NCBI GenBank assembly: GCA_002105175.1
Contig: MCGE01000001.1
Span: 1,736,001-1,800,000, forward strand
Length of the DNA stretch: 64,000 nucleotides
Direction of reading: 5' to 3'
From: Absidia repens
Lineage: Eukaryota > Mucoromycota > Mucoromycetes > Mucorales > Cunninghamellaceae
Shown here piece by piece: positions 12,114 to 22,621 of the stretch. How positions within the stretch are numbered: the first letter of the stretch is position 1; the number at the start of each line of letters is the position of its first letter. The position numbers were made by a program, and so were the translations under genes. The notes below the pieces were generated by a model, which did no database searches, was not told where the DNA came from, and saw nothing but the letters and a program-made list of their open reading frames with translations.

Positions 12114-12945
12114 ATTAGATTTTTTCATTATTTTTTTATTATTATTGTTGTTGCTATTACTCTTATTATTATCATCATATTTTGATTCTTTATACATACA
12201 CAAATATATACAAATACAGCCACAAAAGATGATGAAGAAGAAAAAATACTGATCAAATTCCTCATTTACCTTTACTCTGTCCTCTCTTTACCACATTCCA
12301 TTTAGCGATAGAATTCTCCCTTTCTTTTTTTATATGATTATTTAAAAAAATAAAAAACTAAAAACGATTCAATATACAAAATGCCTTTGTCTTTGACCCT
12401 GATTTATATATGCGTGTGTTAGAAGATTGTGACATAGATGATGTGTTCAATGTGCAGAGCATGCATCTTCATGTCGGATCAATCAAAACTTCATGCACTG
12501 TTCTCCCCTTTCATTCCCGATCCACCAACAATTCAATTTCAGAATGATTCAACGTCCGATCATCAATTCCATCTCCCCAGGCAACACATCGATCCCGTGG
12601 GGCTCTTTTGAGTGATGGCATTTCAAGGAGTTTTCTTTTTTCTTTTTTGTGAATCAGACCATTCGTTGGATGACATGGCCTATTATAGTAAAAGAAGGCA
12701 ACAAGAGTGAGGGCAGTGAAGAGAAATTGATCAGAAGGTCTCTTTCAAAAAAGATTGAACCTTAAAATGGGAGATGAATGATAGGGCTTCCTTCTATGAT
12801 GTCAGTCATCGTCCCCAAATTCGGAATAGTGCAGAAAACTCAAAACATAAAGTGGTATTTTTTTTTTCTTCTTCCTGTACTTCCTTGATTTTTTTTTTTT
12901 CTTTCTCCACTTTTTTTTTTTTTTTTTTTTTTATCAATATATAGC
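12114..12945. other. Intergenic, no gene seen
   Basis: 3' region of the ABC-F gene (A/T-rich with AATAAA-like words near 12350) and promoter of the transporter gene, which ends in long T runs and TATCAATATATAGC just before the ATG. Nothing else recognised. Confidence 0.5.
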
Positions 12946-14742
12946 ATGTCAGCGTCCAATGATCCTATACCTGACGAGACTATAGCTGATCTTGTACAAC
13001 AACATTTGGTCGGTAGTACTTCTCAACCATTAGATCGTATCAATTCATCTTCTCCTGAACATGCTTCACTGGAACAGCAGCAGCAGCAAGAACAACTGGA
13101 TTCACACGAGACTGAAACGGAGGGGCCATCCAACACGGAAGAAATCCCGGTACCATACCATTTGGCGGGTGCAGCTGTAACTCATGACATTTATACCCAC
13201 GCCAATCACCTTATCCAACAACAACAACAATTACGCCGGTCAAAATCAACCAACGATTTGAAAATGAAGGGCGGCTACATGGTACATGCCAATCAAGAAA
13301 ACGACAATACGGATGCCATTGATGCTTTTGAAAACTTGGACAAACCTGGTGGGTTCCGACGTTTCCATATTCATCAACAGCGACAGCAGCAGCAGCAACA
13401 GCAGCAACAGCAATTAGAGCATGGCGGCGCTAGTGATCTTCTTCCCGGTAGGACAGATTCTGACGGTGACGGCGGCGGCGGCGACCAATCCTCAGGCTCA
13501 CATTCTCCAGCTAAGGCACCTTCTGCCTTCCATGAATTATTTCGGCCTAGCTCCATCTCCTCTCAAGAATCACATCCATATGCCGACTTGTCGGATCTTT
13601 ATCGACCTCACTCTCTGACGCAAAGTATGACTCCGAACTGGCGACTTCAACAACAGCAACAACAACAACAGCAACAGCAACCACCGAAACGCACTCGTCA
13701 TTTCTTGGAATACTTGGCGGTGGCTTCTCTGATGGATCATTTTGCTGGGGAAGATTTATCCGATTCTGACAAGGAAGAAGAAGAAGAAGAATTGGAAGAT
13801 GAAGAAAGTCGGCTGGGCGAAGCAACACCTTTATTATCTGGGTATCCAAGCAATGCACGAAGACGGCAACAACAACAACAACGACCATCACCACCCCGCA
13901 CCAAGACTGCAGAAAGGCGAAAACTGCGTCGACAATTATCAGGCATGCAACCCTCGGCGCACAGGACCAATATCACCAAGACGGTGTTTCTTTTATTCAA
14001 GGCATTTATTGGTAGTGGCATCTTGTTTCTTCCCAAGGCATTTTCCAATGGCGGGTTGGCGTTTTCCATTGCGGTCATTTGGTTGATGGGCATCATCTCT
14101 TTGTACTGTTTCCTTCTTTTATTGGATTGCAAAAAATACATCTCCGGAAGTTACGGTGATATTGGTGAAGCGGCGTATGGACCCTGGATGCGGCGCATTG
14201 TTTTATTTTCGATTGCGATTTCTCAGGTAAACCATTCATCCCCCCACCCTCCCCCTTCGTTCTTCTCATCAGTGATGTACCAAACTTTGGTATGCCTCAT
14301 CTATAGATAGATTTGACTGATTAACTTGGTGTTTTATTTTTTTTTTATTTTTTTTTAAATGTAGCTTGGTTTTGTTTGTGGTGGGACCATCTTTATTGTG
14401 CAGAATATCATTGAAGCCATCAGGGGGTTATCTCATAACACCGTCGTCTTGAACTCTAATTATATTTTGGTAGCGGTGTGTGTTCTTTTGATGCCATTTG
14501 TTTTGATACGGAATATTGCAAAGTTATCACCTACTGCTCTTTTATCGGATGTGTTGATTATCACTGGTCTCGTGGTGCTGTTGGTATATGACTTTATTCA
14601 AATCTTTGTGAACAACGCCTCGGCGAACGATACTCATTTCCCTTCTGCTGGTCCAAATATGATCTGGGTCTTCAATCCAACTCATTTCTCAGTGTTCATT
14701 GGGACCGCGGTCTATTCCTTCGAAGGCATTGGTAAGTCTAAC

Positions 14743-14783
<41 letters not shown>

Positions 14784-15585
14784 GGGGGGGGAAGGGGTAC
14801 AAAGGAATACTGTTACTTGTATGAGGAGGGAAGATCTGACCTTTTTTTTTATTTCTTTTTTTTTTTTCTCTTAATCTCTATCTTTTGATATGATGATGAT
14901 CTGGATTTAGGTTTGATTATCCCTATTCGTGATGCGATGGAAAAACCCGAAAAATTCCCAATGGTACTGACGGGTGTGATGTGTATGGTGGCAGGTACGT
15001 TGTGTCTTGTTGGCACCTTGGGGTATGTAGCATTTGGTAGCGATGTGGCCACCGTGGCATTACTCAACCTCCCATCGGGCACTTTACCGAACACCATCCA
15101 ACTTGGTTATGCTGTGGCAGTCCAATTATCCAACGTCCTGGCACTCTTCCCCACCATTCGGATCGTTGAACAAGCTTTCTTTGGTGATCGCACCGGCAAA
15201 TATAATATGCGGATTAAATGGGAAAAGAACGTCGTTCGATTTGCAGTTGTGGTGGTCACGGGCATGGTCGCGTTCTTTGGTGCAAATGATTTGGACAAGT
15301 TTATCAGTCTCATTGGATCTATATGCTGTTGTAAGTAACCATGTATGGAACTACTTGGGAAATTATACATATGTGTGTGTCCAGACGGTGATAAATGCTT
15401 CCTTTTTTATTTCTTGAAACCTTTTAGGCCCACTCAGTCTAATCTTCCCACCTCTTTTCCATTTACAACTACCGTCAACTACTGGCATCAAGCGTTGGAT
15501 CGATGCAGGCCTCATATTGTTCGGTGTTGGCATTATGCTTTTCACCTTATACAATACGTCAATGCAATGGGGATCAGCCATGTGA
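12946..15585 (+). CDS. Vacuolar amino-acid transporter, Avt3/Avt4-like (AAAP family)
   Basis: Amino acid/auxin permease family member expected to export amino acids from the vacuole, by homology to Avt3/Avt4. Exons 12946-14226, 14365-14731, 14911-15330, 15428-15585; 741 aa. The first about 340 residues are a hydrophilic cytosolic extension with several poly-Gln runs, a Glu-rich block and LGEATPLLSGYP, a dileucine-like motif often seen in vacuolar sorting. The transporter core begins at TKTVFLLFKAFIGSGILFLP, the hallmark of the family, then about 11 hydrophobic helices, including YSFEGIGLIIPIRDAMEKP and GTLGYVAFG. Intron 2 has a long A tract (about 14742-14780). A poly(A) signal lies at 15726-15731. 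Confidence 0.92.
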
Positions 15586-15725
15586 ACGGATCAACAAATA
15601 ATTTTATGGATTTGGATTTAGTTTTTAGCGTTAGTTTGTTTATTTATTATACCTCTATAGTTTTACACCCCCGTATATAGAATGTTTTTATACAATATAT
15701 ATAGTTTATTATTTGAAATGATTGA

Positions 15726-15731
15726 AATAAA
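15726..15731 (+). terminator. Poly(A) signal AATAAA, Avt3-like gene
   Basis: AATAAA 140 bp after the TGA stop. The tail-to-tail SDR-like gene ends about 95 bp further on, so the two 3' ends are very close. Confidence 0.4.
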
Positions 15732-15824
15732 ATTAAAAATTGAATAAAAAAGAAAATAGGTTTGATATTTTGAAGCCCATGATTATGATATGATATGGTA
15801 TGATATAGATTGACTGAAATTTAA

Positions 15825-16517
15825 TCAGTAGGTTACAACTACATATTGATTGACCCACTTTTGCACCTTTTCATCATCCAAACATTGTTCCAAAAGAAAA
15901 TGACCTATATCGGTTCTTGAAATAGTATAGCCAACGAGTCGCTTGTTATCTGTACGATATTGACCAGTAAGAGGGCCGTTGGTGAGTAGCGATGGACGGA
16001 TGATGACATAGTCGAGAGGAGGTGTTAGTGATGGTGCCGTCGAGGTAATGTGATCTTCTAAGGCTTTTTTATCTTTATGGGCTTCGGCCAATGCCAAGTG
16101 ATAAAGTGGGCGGAATAAAAAGGGCACTTCACCACCATCGATAGCACCCGTAGTAGAAACAGCCACCAATCGCCGAGGACGACGTGCAGGATCATCAATA
16201 GAGCCAATCACATCCAAAAGAACTTTGATTCCTTTTTCACACACGTTAGGCATCGTCATTTTCAATGTTGCTGTGACGCCACTACCAATAGAGGTCACGA
16301 CGATATCAGCGCCTTCCACTAGTTGTCGTACTGTTGTTGGATCATGGGCATCTCCCTTGATCAAAGTGAGTTTGGCTTTTTGTTCTGGATCGTATTCGAC
16401 ATGATCGGGGTTTCGAACAAGCAGGACAAACTCATCGGTGGAATCTGGTTTGCTTAAACCTTGAGCCACCATTTCTCGAGCACATCCTTTTGAACCACCA
16501 AGTACTGCAATACGCAT
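15825..16517 (-). CDS. NAD(P)-binding Rossmann protein (NmrA/atypical SDR-like)
   Basis: Single-exon 230-aa protein; start at the ATG giving MRIAVLGGSKGCAREMV, an N-terminal Rossmann nucleotide-binding loop (GGSKGCA, degenerate GxxGxxG). Later motifs LVRNPDH, LIKGDAHDPTTVRQLVEGAD, VVTSIGSG and VAVSTTGA match NAD(P)H-binding epimerase-like proteins. DYVIIRPSLLTNGP and the C-terminal ISRTDIGHFLLEQCL are also typical. A classical YxxxK catalytic pair is not evident, so it may be an atypical SDR acting as reductase or regulator; substrate unknown. The frame continues upstream of the ATG, but without conserved sequence. Confidence 0.85.
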   Translation of the reverse strand: MRIAVLGGSKGCAREMVAQGLSKPDSTDEFVLLVRNPDHVEYDPEQKAKLTLIKGDAHDPTTVRQLVEGADIVVTSIGSGVTATLKMTMPNVCEKGIKVLLDVIGSIDDPARRPRRLVAVSTTGAIDGGEVPFLFRPLYHLALAEAHKDKKALEDHITSTAPSLTPPLDYVIIRPSLLTNGPLTGQYRTDNKRLVGYTISRTDIGHFLLEQCLDDEKVQKWVNQYVVVTY

Positions 16518-17299
16518 AATTGTTGTTGTTTTTCTTTTTTTTGAGAGAGAGAGAAGAAGGAAATAAAAATAAAAAAAGTGAGAGATACACGTACAACACA
16601 TAAAATAATTTTGCTTTTTATAAATATTATATATGATTAGGGAAAATCGGGCTTGGCTTTTCCCAAAAAATGTTTCTAAACTTAGCAGGTTCCGGGTTGC
16701 GTACATCATATGAATCATTTTTATCCCACTATAAGGTAAGCACACACAAAAAAAAATATGTATATATCGGCCCACGGATAAATTTACCCCATACTTGCTT
16801 ATAGGCTAAAAAAAAAAGGCTCCGCAGGCTTTTTTCATGCAAAATCAGCCATATGCCAAGTTTTATCAGCTGACGCACAAACCTACATTATCTTTATTCG
16901 AAAATGCAAACTAAACGTATGATAGCCATTATATGATAAAAGAAAAAAAAAAGGCGAGACATATTTTATTCAAATGTAATAAACTATGACAACTACAGGT
17001 GGGTTCATCATAGTGATAGTAGCATGACACCTGTCTAAAGGGGGGGATCAGGAGTGTGTGTATGTATTTGGGGGGTATATTATTACACATAACGTAAAAC
17101 ATAACGTCGGTAAAAGGTTGATCTACACTGTGTTAAGCTAAATTACACCATTTTGTCACAATCTATCAAGAGAAGAAAACAACCATGTTGCTAAGGTTGA
17201 ATGGTAGTGACTAGTGCCTTGAGAAAAAAATATCACCATGTTGATCATGTTGTGTAACATTTCCTTTTTGCGTCTCCCACACAAAAAAAAAACAAGGAC
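16518..17299. other. Intergenic, no gene seen
   Basis: Promoter of the SDR-like gene followed by AT-rich DNA leading into repeat copy B. A poly-G patch lies near 17041-17046. The stretch near 16960-17000 (GACATATTTTATTCA ... AATAAACTATGA) resembles 50090-50125 ahead of copy E, so the repeat family may extend further 5' than I mark. Confidence 0.4.
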
Positions 17300-17517
17300 G
17301 CTCACAAGAGGAAGAAAAAACGTTTCAAAGCCCGCCCAGGTGAAGTTTATTTGCACCCTGTTTTATTTTTTTGGCTCTCTCTCTTTCTTTTCATTTTCTT
17401 TTTCTCTACTTTTTTCTTCACCATTCAACTTCTATAGGGTTATTTTGGACCTAGATTAGTGTCAGGACTAGTTTAGAAGCGTTTTCAGAACAGGGATCAC
17501 AAGATGCATGGGGAGAC
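17300..17517 (+). repeat. Dispersed non-coding repeat, copy B, left part
   Basis: Left portion of the family, from AAAGCCCGCCCAGGTGAA through TTTAGAAGCGTTTTCAG and GATGCATGGGGAGAC, where the LTR retrotransposon interrupts it. The right portion resumes at 22905. Confidence 0.75.
17513..17517. other. Target-site duplication GAGAC, left copy
   Basis: The same five bases follow the right LTR at 22905-22909. Removing the element and one copy restores GCATGGGGAGACCCTTTC, matching GCATGGGGAAACCCTTTC of the other repeat copies except for one base. This fixes the LTR borders. Confidence 0.9.
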
Positions 17518-17800
17518 TGATGTGATTTAGCTTTATTTATGATTTTGACATTTCGGGTTTAGTTTTTTTTACCCCTTTTTAGTTTATATTTTTTACACCT
17601 TCCATTCTTTCTCTTCTTCCTCTTATTTTTTTATCTCAAACCACTCTACTTTTTAACATACTTTATTGAACCGGCCATAGTCGGTAAGTGTTATTTTATT
17701 CGCCCTTCATTTCTCTTTTATGTAAATATGATGTGGGTGCTAAATACCCACTTTTAATAAATTAGGTTCTTTTTACACAACAAATCTTCACTCTATATCA
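17518..17800 (+). repeat. 5' LTR, 283 bp
   Basis: Starts TGATGTGATTTAG and ends CTCTATATCA. It contains an AATAAA at 17756-17761, a likely polyadenylation signal in the R region. T-rich and pyrimidine-rich in the first half. Confidence 0.95.
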
Positions 17801-17803
17801 AAT

Positions 17804-17821
17804 TGGTGCTCACTACAGGGG
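17804..17821 (+). promoter_or_regulatory. Primer-binding site of the retrotransposon
   Basis: TGGTGCTCACTACAGGGG starts 3 bases after the 5' LTR. TGG is the complement of a tRNA 3' CCA, and the following bases would pair with an acceptor stem. I cannot assign the tRNA species from this window. Confidence 0.7.
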
Positions 17822-17929
17822 AGATTATCGTATACTCGTCTTTCTCAACAATAGTAACGAATCTCACCTTCGAAACCTTTCCTCAAAATATTTATATTTT
17901 TGAAACACTTTGTCTATTCAAACACTTCA

Positions 17930-18069
17930 AAATTACCAAATCCAACAAAATCAACAAAAACAACAAAAACAACAAAAGCAACAAAATCAACAAAAACAAC
18001 CAAACAAATCAACCAAATCAACTAAATCAACCAAATCAATCGAATCAACAACCAACTAAACAAACCAAA
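17930..18069 (+). promoter_or_regulatory. CAA/AAC-rich untranslated leader before gag
   Basis: About 140 bp made almost only of AACAAA, AACAAC and AATCAACC units, with no ATG before the gag start at 18070. The same frame is open back to the primer-binding site, so an N-terminal extension through non-AUG initiation is formally possible. An unstructured CAA-rich leader favouring translation is the simpler reading. Confidence 0.5.
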
Positions 18070-18987
18070 ATGTCAATGAAAGCCCCGAAACTTCTAGACA
18101 AGCGTTACGGTGAATGGCTCACCGTCTTTGAAAGGATTGCTTCATTTAACGAATGGCCTGAAGATGAAAAGCTAACCAGGGCCGTCATGTCTCTGACTGG
18201 CTCGGCCCAATCTTGGGCTATCCGATCATCACACACCTCATGGAAATCTTTTGTCAAGGACTTCAAGGATAGATACATGAAAAAGGAAAACGTCTTTACT
18301 TACTACTCAAAGCTCACTTCCATCAAGCAAAAACGTGGAGAAAGCAATCGTAAATTCATCCATCGTGTAGACAAATTGTGGACCTCTTATAAAGCTATTG
18401 CCAATGATTCTGGTGAACCCATTCCTTCCTTTGAATTGCTTGTAATCAAAAACATCATCAAGGGCCTGAAATCCAAATCTCTTCGCTGTGCTTTGAGGAT
18501 GCAAGGTTATGTCACTGTTGCAAGCTTCATCCAGGGTTTCCGGGATGTAAATGACCTCTCTGGCTCTGAAGACGAATCGGACTCGTCATTAGATTCTGAT
18601 CATTCAAGTTCCTCTAAATCCTCTCAAGACTCTATCTCATCCAAGCTGGTAACCAAGCCTGGAATCATCAGTCAACCTACCATCCTTCCTAACAGTACCA
18701 ACGTGGAGGAATTAGTTGAATCAGTGAAGAAGCTGACGGTGGTCCTCATGTCGAAAAATATTGTGGATGCGAATTCAGATTCGGCGTCATCTTCAAAGGC
18801 TCAAAGTACACAGTCTATCCCACGCTCCCACTATCCTTGTACAAATTGTAATGAAAAGGTCATGGTCCTAGCAAATGCAAGAGGCCTTGTAAATACTGTG
18901 AAGGTGACCATAGGTTTTATGATTGTGAACAACATAAAAAAACCACGCCTGCTGTTGATTCAAAACTATGTTTACCCGAAGTCCTGA
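18070..18987 (+). CDS. gag: Retrotransposon Gag
   Basis: Start at the first ATG after the leader (ACCAAAATGTC context), giving MSMKAPKLLDKRYGEWLTVF. The segment WAIRSSHTSWKSFVKDFKDRY followed by QKRGESNRKFIHRVDKLW is the retrotransposon Gag (capsid) domain. A Ser/Asp-rich linker leads to YPCTNCNEK, the first half of a CCHC zinc knuckle. From there the expected His and last Cys lie in the -1 frame, the same as pol, while this frame runs on with unrelated sequence to TGA at 18985. It should package element RNA in virus-like particles. Confidence 0.85.
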   Translation: MSMKAPKLLDKRYGEWLTVFERIASFNEWPEDEKLTRAVMSLTGSAQSWAIRSSHTSWKSFVKDFKDRYMKKENVFTYYSKLTSIKQKRGESNRKFIHRVDKLWTSYKAIANDSGEPIPSFELLVIKNIIKGLKSKSLRCALRMQGYVTVASFIQGFRDVNDLSGSEDESDSSLDSDHSSSSKSSQDSISSKLVTKPGIISQPTILPNSTNVEELVESVKKLTVVLMSKNIVDANSDSASSSKAQSTQSIPRSHYPCTNCNEKVMVLANARGLVNTVKVTIGFMIVNNIKKPRLLLIQNYVYPKS

Positions 18988-19001
18988 AGGTTACGGATGC
19001 C

Positions 19002-22000
19002 ATGGCCATTACCAGGAAGGCGAAGGAAGCAGATCTACAAACAGCTACTCCAAACAAACGGTTGAAGGTTAAAATCAATTCTTCTTCTGATGTTACCCCT
19101 CTCACTGATAATCCTTTGGATGCCATTCAACTCCTCAATGAACCTGTCTTCTCAGTCTCACTCTCTCAATTAGCTGATCTTAGTCCAAGCATAAGAACAA
19201 CATTGAAAAATGGTCTCACCAAGCATCATGTCAAGAAAGGAACAGCCCTGAAACTAGTACCTGACTCTCAATCAGTTGAATTTGCTCTGCCTGAAGGAAA
19301 TTCTGCACCTCACACACAAGGTATGGTTGCAGGATGTCACTGCCCTATGATTTTGGATGGTGGTGCTACCCAATGTATTATAAGCAAAAACCTTGCTTTG
19401 TATCTCGGAATCCATGAACTTGATGCTACGGATACTCTATTAATGATGGCTAGTGGGAAAACTGTGACTCCTCTCGGTCTATTAAAGAATTTACTCATCT
19501 CTGTTGGTAAATCCAAGGATGTTTCGGTTGAAGCCGTCTGTCTGGATGTGGATGATTATGACTTCTTGGTTGGAAGGTTGGCATTCCATGCTCTGGGTAT
19601 AGACACTGATTGGAAAACACACTCTTGGACTGTCATGGATACTAAAGGAAATAAATCGCCATTGAAGGTTTCCTATCGCCACACCAGGCTCACTGGAAAT
19701 TTCCCTCCCCAATCTAGCCCTGAATCTATTGAAGATAGTGACAGCGATACCTCTTCTCAAGTTTCGTCTGAATCCATTATCTCATCACCTACCGAACAGG
19801 ATCAATCCCCTGCCTATCTTGTGGCATTTGCTGGTCTCGCTGATTCAAATACTTCAGAAAATGATGATGTGGATCCTCGCCTTGGTAACCTTGTTAGTCG
19901 TATACAATCCAACAGGGTCATTCAAGATTTGAATATGGTAGATGAAGTCACTGGCTGTATTCAAAGAAATGTTGATTGTTTTGGAACTGATTATCAACAT
20001 CTCAGACAAACGGATGTTACCACTCTACATGTCGAAACCGGGGATGCTCTCCCTATCTACCATAGACCTTATGGAAATCTCTCTTTCAAGGAAAAGGAAT
20101 TTTTGAAACAAGAACTCACTGCCATGGTTGATAATGGTATCATTATTCCTACTACTTATCTTCCTTCTAATTCCAAAGCTTCGGGATGGTCATTCCCTTG
20201 TCGGCTTATCCAGAAGAAAACTGGTGATAAACGTTTGGTCACAAATTTTATGGATTTGAACAAAGTTACGGTCAGAGATACATGGCCGTTGCCCATTATG
20301 ATTGAATTATTGGAACAATTGGGGGGATCAACTTTATTCTCTTCCATGGATCTTCTTAAGGGATTCCATCAAATCAAGGTACAAGATTCTTCCATAAATA
20401 AACTCACCATCGCTACTCCTTTTGGGAACTATTCTTATGTGGTAATGCCTTTTGGTATACAAAATGGTCCCTCTACCTTCTGTAGAGCTATCTACCTTGC
20501 TTTAAATGAATTATTAAACAAGTCTGTGGTGGCCTATATCGACGATATCATTGTACACTCCCCTTCTCCAAACAAACATCTCCTTGACCTGGAAGAATTC
20601 TTTGCGTGTATCAAAAACGCCAATATGGTTCTTAATGCCAATAAATGCTCGTTCTTTGATCGGTCGGTCTTCTTTGTGGGGTTTATTGCCAACGAATTTG
20701 GGTATTATCCTGATCCTAAAAGGGTGGAAGTTATTCAGACATTCCCCAGACCATTGTGCCAAAGGGATGTCAGAGCCTTCTTAGGCATTATTGGATTTTA
20801 CCGTCGACATGTACAATCGTTTGCGGATCAAACGGCTCCTTTGACTCTTCTTCTCAAAAAAGACGCATACTTTACCTGGACTGAACAGATGGAAAAGTGT
20901 TTCCAACAAGCGAAATCGTTGTTGTCTCAGAAATGTTTACTGGTTTACCCTGATCCAAACAAGCCCTTTTATCTGTTCACGGACGCTTCTGACATCGGTA
21001 TAGGTGCCGCCCTATGTCACAAAGATGAAAATGAATATGTGCCGATCGCTTTTATATCAAGAAAATTGCAAGCTGCTGAAATCAAGTATCCCACCGTGGA
21101 AAAAGAATTGTTAGCCGTTGTCTACGCTTTCAAGCAATTTCGCAAGTTTCTCTTGGATAAGGAATTTTTCCTTTTCACAGATAATTCAGCTGTGACCTAT
21201 CTGTTTGTCAAGCAAGATGCCTCACAACGTTTACAAAGATGGACCCTTTGTTGCCTGGAATACTCATTCATTGTAAAACATCTCCCTGGTAAACAGAATG
21301 TGGTAGCCGACACACTGTCAAGATTTCCTCCAACGCATGAACCCATATCAAATGGACAAGACGACATCGAATTTCTGTATCATGGTCTTTTATTAATGGA
21401 TGCTTTTTACGAATCTGAACTTGCCTTGATCTTCAAATTCTTACAACATCCCTGGTCTCAACGCTTCAATTCCAAAGTTAAACAACAAGCTCGATTTTAC
21501 TTTATTCACAATGGAAAATTAAACAAACGTGTCGGCGAACGGTCAGTGGTTGTCCCTTTCATTCCGGAACGACAAAGTATCATAAAAATGATACACGATG
21601 GACATGGTCACTTCGGATCGCAATCTTCTTGGTCAATTTTATACCTTCATTATTGGTGGCCTTCTGCCTATAAGGATCTCAAGCATTTTCTACAATCATG
21701 TCACGACTGCCAAATGTTCTCAAGTGGCATTGAAGCACATTACTCTCACCATGTGGTTGGTACAAGACTCTTCGAACAATTCAGCATTGATTTTATTGGA
21801 CCCTTTCCTGTCACGTCAAGAGGAAGTAAATTCATCGTCCTGGCGGTGGAAAACTTTTCCAGATGGCCAATTGCCCTCGCTACTAAGGATAACGATGCCA
21901 TTACTGCTGCTAGATTCATGTATTCTGAATTGTTTTGTAATTTCGGCCCTCCCACTCATCTCTTGTCGGATAATGGGGTACATTTTTTAAATCATACTGT

Positions 22001-22610
22001 CAAGCAATTTTTGGAAATCATAAAAACAAATCACAAACTCACCTCTATCTATTATCCTGAATGTAATGGAATGGTCGAAAGAATTAATGGTGTCATCATT
22101 GGAAGTCTCAAAAAAATCGCTCAAGAACAACAAGAAAATTGGGACCTACTATTACCTGCTGCGTTATATGCTTATCGTATCAAATGTCATTCTAGATTGA
22201 AAATTTCCCCATTCGAAGCATTATATGGACAAAGCCCTGTTTTCCCTATGGAGGACGTTCTGTTTAAGATTGGCAAGGTCATTGGCTATGAAAGATTGGT
22301 CAGATTGTGGGGCTTAAGGAAAACACTCGAAACCAATGCTGTGGAATTAGAAGCAAAATCGAAGCAAGCAAAAGGAAAACCTCTATTCAAGACTGGCGAC
22401 AAAGTTATAATGGTCAATTCCAAGCGTAGGGGACAAAGTAAACTTGATCCCAAATACTTCCCAATCATCTATCGTATCATCAAAGGATTTCATAACTCGT
22501 ACGAGTTGATGGAAGAAGATGGAACAAAATTCAAACATAAGGTCAACGCCAAAAACTTGAAGTTATATCGACAACCCGATGAAGAGGTTAACCAGATAAC
22601 TTCTGATTAA
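19002..22610 (+). CDS. pol: Retrotransposon Pol: protease, reverse transcriptase, RNase H, integrase
   Basis: 1202 codons from the first ATG; the frame is open upstream to 18855, overlapping gag. Domains in order: aspartic protease with MILDGGATQCIIS at about residue 116-128, where DGGA replaces the usual D(S/T)GA; reverse transcriptase with FSSMDLLKGFHQI, MPFGIQNGPSTF and YIDD at about 512; RNase H with LFTDASDIGIGAAL and KELLAVVYAFKQFR; integrase with an HHCC zinc-binding part ending CHDC and the catalytic D, D, E in SIDFIGP, LLSDNGVHF and YYPECNGMVERING. The C-terminus has a GPY/F-like segment; no chromodomain is evident. TAA lies 11 bp before the 3' LTR. Confidence 0.95.
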   Translation: MAITRKAKEADLQTATPNKRLKVKINSSSDVTPLTDNPLDAIQLLNEPVFSVSLSQLADLSPSIRTTLKNGLTKHHVKKGTALKLVPDSQSVEFALPEGNSAPHTQGMVAGCHCPMILDGGATQCIISKNLALYLGIHELDATDTLLMMASGKTVTPLGLLKNLLISVGKSKDVSVEAVCLDVDDYDFLVGRLAFHALGIDTDWKTHSWTVMDTKGNKSPLKVSYRHTRLTGNFPPQSSPESIEDSDSDTSSQVSSESIISSPTEQDQSPAYLVAFAGLADSNTSENDDVDPRLGNLVSRIQSNRVIQDLNMVDEVTGCIQRNVDCFGTDYQHLRQTDVTTLHVETGDALPIYHRPYGNLSFKEKEFLKQELTAMVDNGIIIPTTYLPSNSKASGWSFPCRLIQKKTGDKRLVTNFMDLNKVTVRDTWPLPIMIELLEQLGGSTLFSSMDLLKGFHQIKVQDSSINKLTIATPFGNYSYVVMPFGIQNGPSTFCRAIYLALNELLNKSVVAYIDDIIVHSPSPNKHLLDLEEFFACIKNANMVLNANKCSFFDRSVFFVGFIANEFGYYPDPKRVEVIQTFPRPLCQRDVRAFLGIIGFYRRHVQSFADQTAPLTLLLKKDAYFTWTEQMEKCFQQAKSLLSQKCLLVYPDPNKPFYLFTDASDIGIGAALCHKDENEYVPIAFISRKLQAAEIKYPTVEKELLAVVYAFKQFRKFLLDKEFFLFTDNSAVTYLFVKQDASQRLQRWTLCCLEYSFIVKHLPGKQNVVADTLSRFPPTHEPISNGQDDIEFLYHGLLLMDAFYESELALIFKFLQHPWSQRFNSKVKQQARFYFIHNGKLNKRVGERSVVVPFIPERQSIIKMIHDGHGHFGSQSSWSILYLHYWWPSAYKDLKHFLQSCHDCQMFSSGIEAHYSHHVVGTRLFEQFSIDFIGPFPVTSRGSKFIVLAVENFSRWPIALATKDNDAITAARFMYSELFCNFGPPTHLLSDNGVHFLNHTVKQFLEIIKTNHKLTSIYYPECNGMVERINGVIIGSLKKIAQEQQENWDLLLPAALYAYRIKCHSRLKISPFEALYGQSPVFPMEDVLFKIGKVIGYERLVRLWGLRKTLETNAVELEAKSKQAKGKPLFKTGDKVIMVNSKRRGQSKLDPKYFPIIYRIIKGFHNSYELMEEDGTKFKHKVNAKNLKLYRQPDEEVNQITSD

Positions 22611-22612
22611 GT

Positions 22613-22621
22613 TGGGGAGAC
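22613..22621 (+). promoter_or_regulatory. Polypurine tract
   Basis: TGGGGAGAC directly before the 3' LTR, the expected site for plus-strand primer formation. The same nine bases precede the 5' LTR as genomic target (17509-17517). Confidence 0.7.

Noticed and set aside
17803..18069. N-terminal extension of Gag
   Set aside because: Frame is open but has no ATG and consists of a CAA-rich leader; treated as 5' untranslated sequence.
22400..22610. Chromodomain at the end of integrase
   Set aside because: Only a GPY/F-like segment is visible; no aromatic-cage chromodomain motif before the stop.
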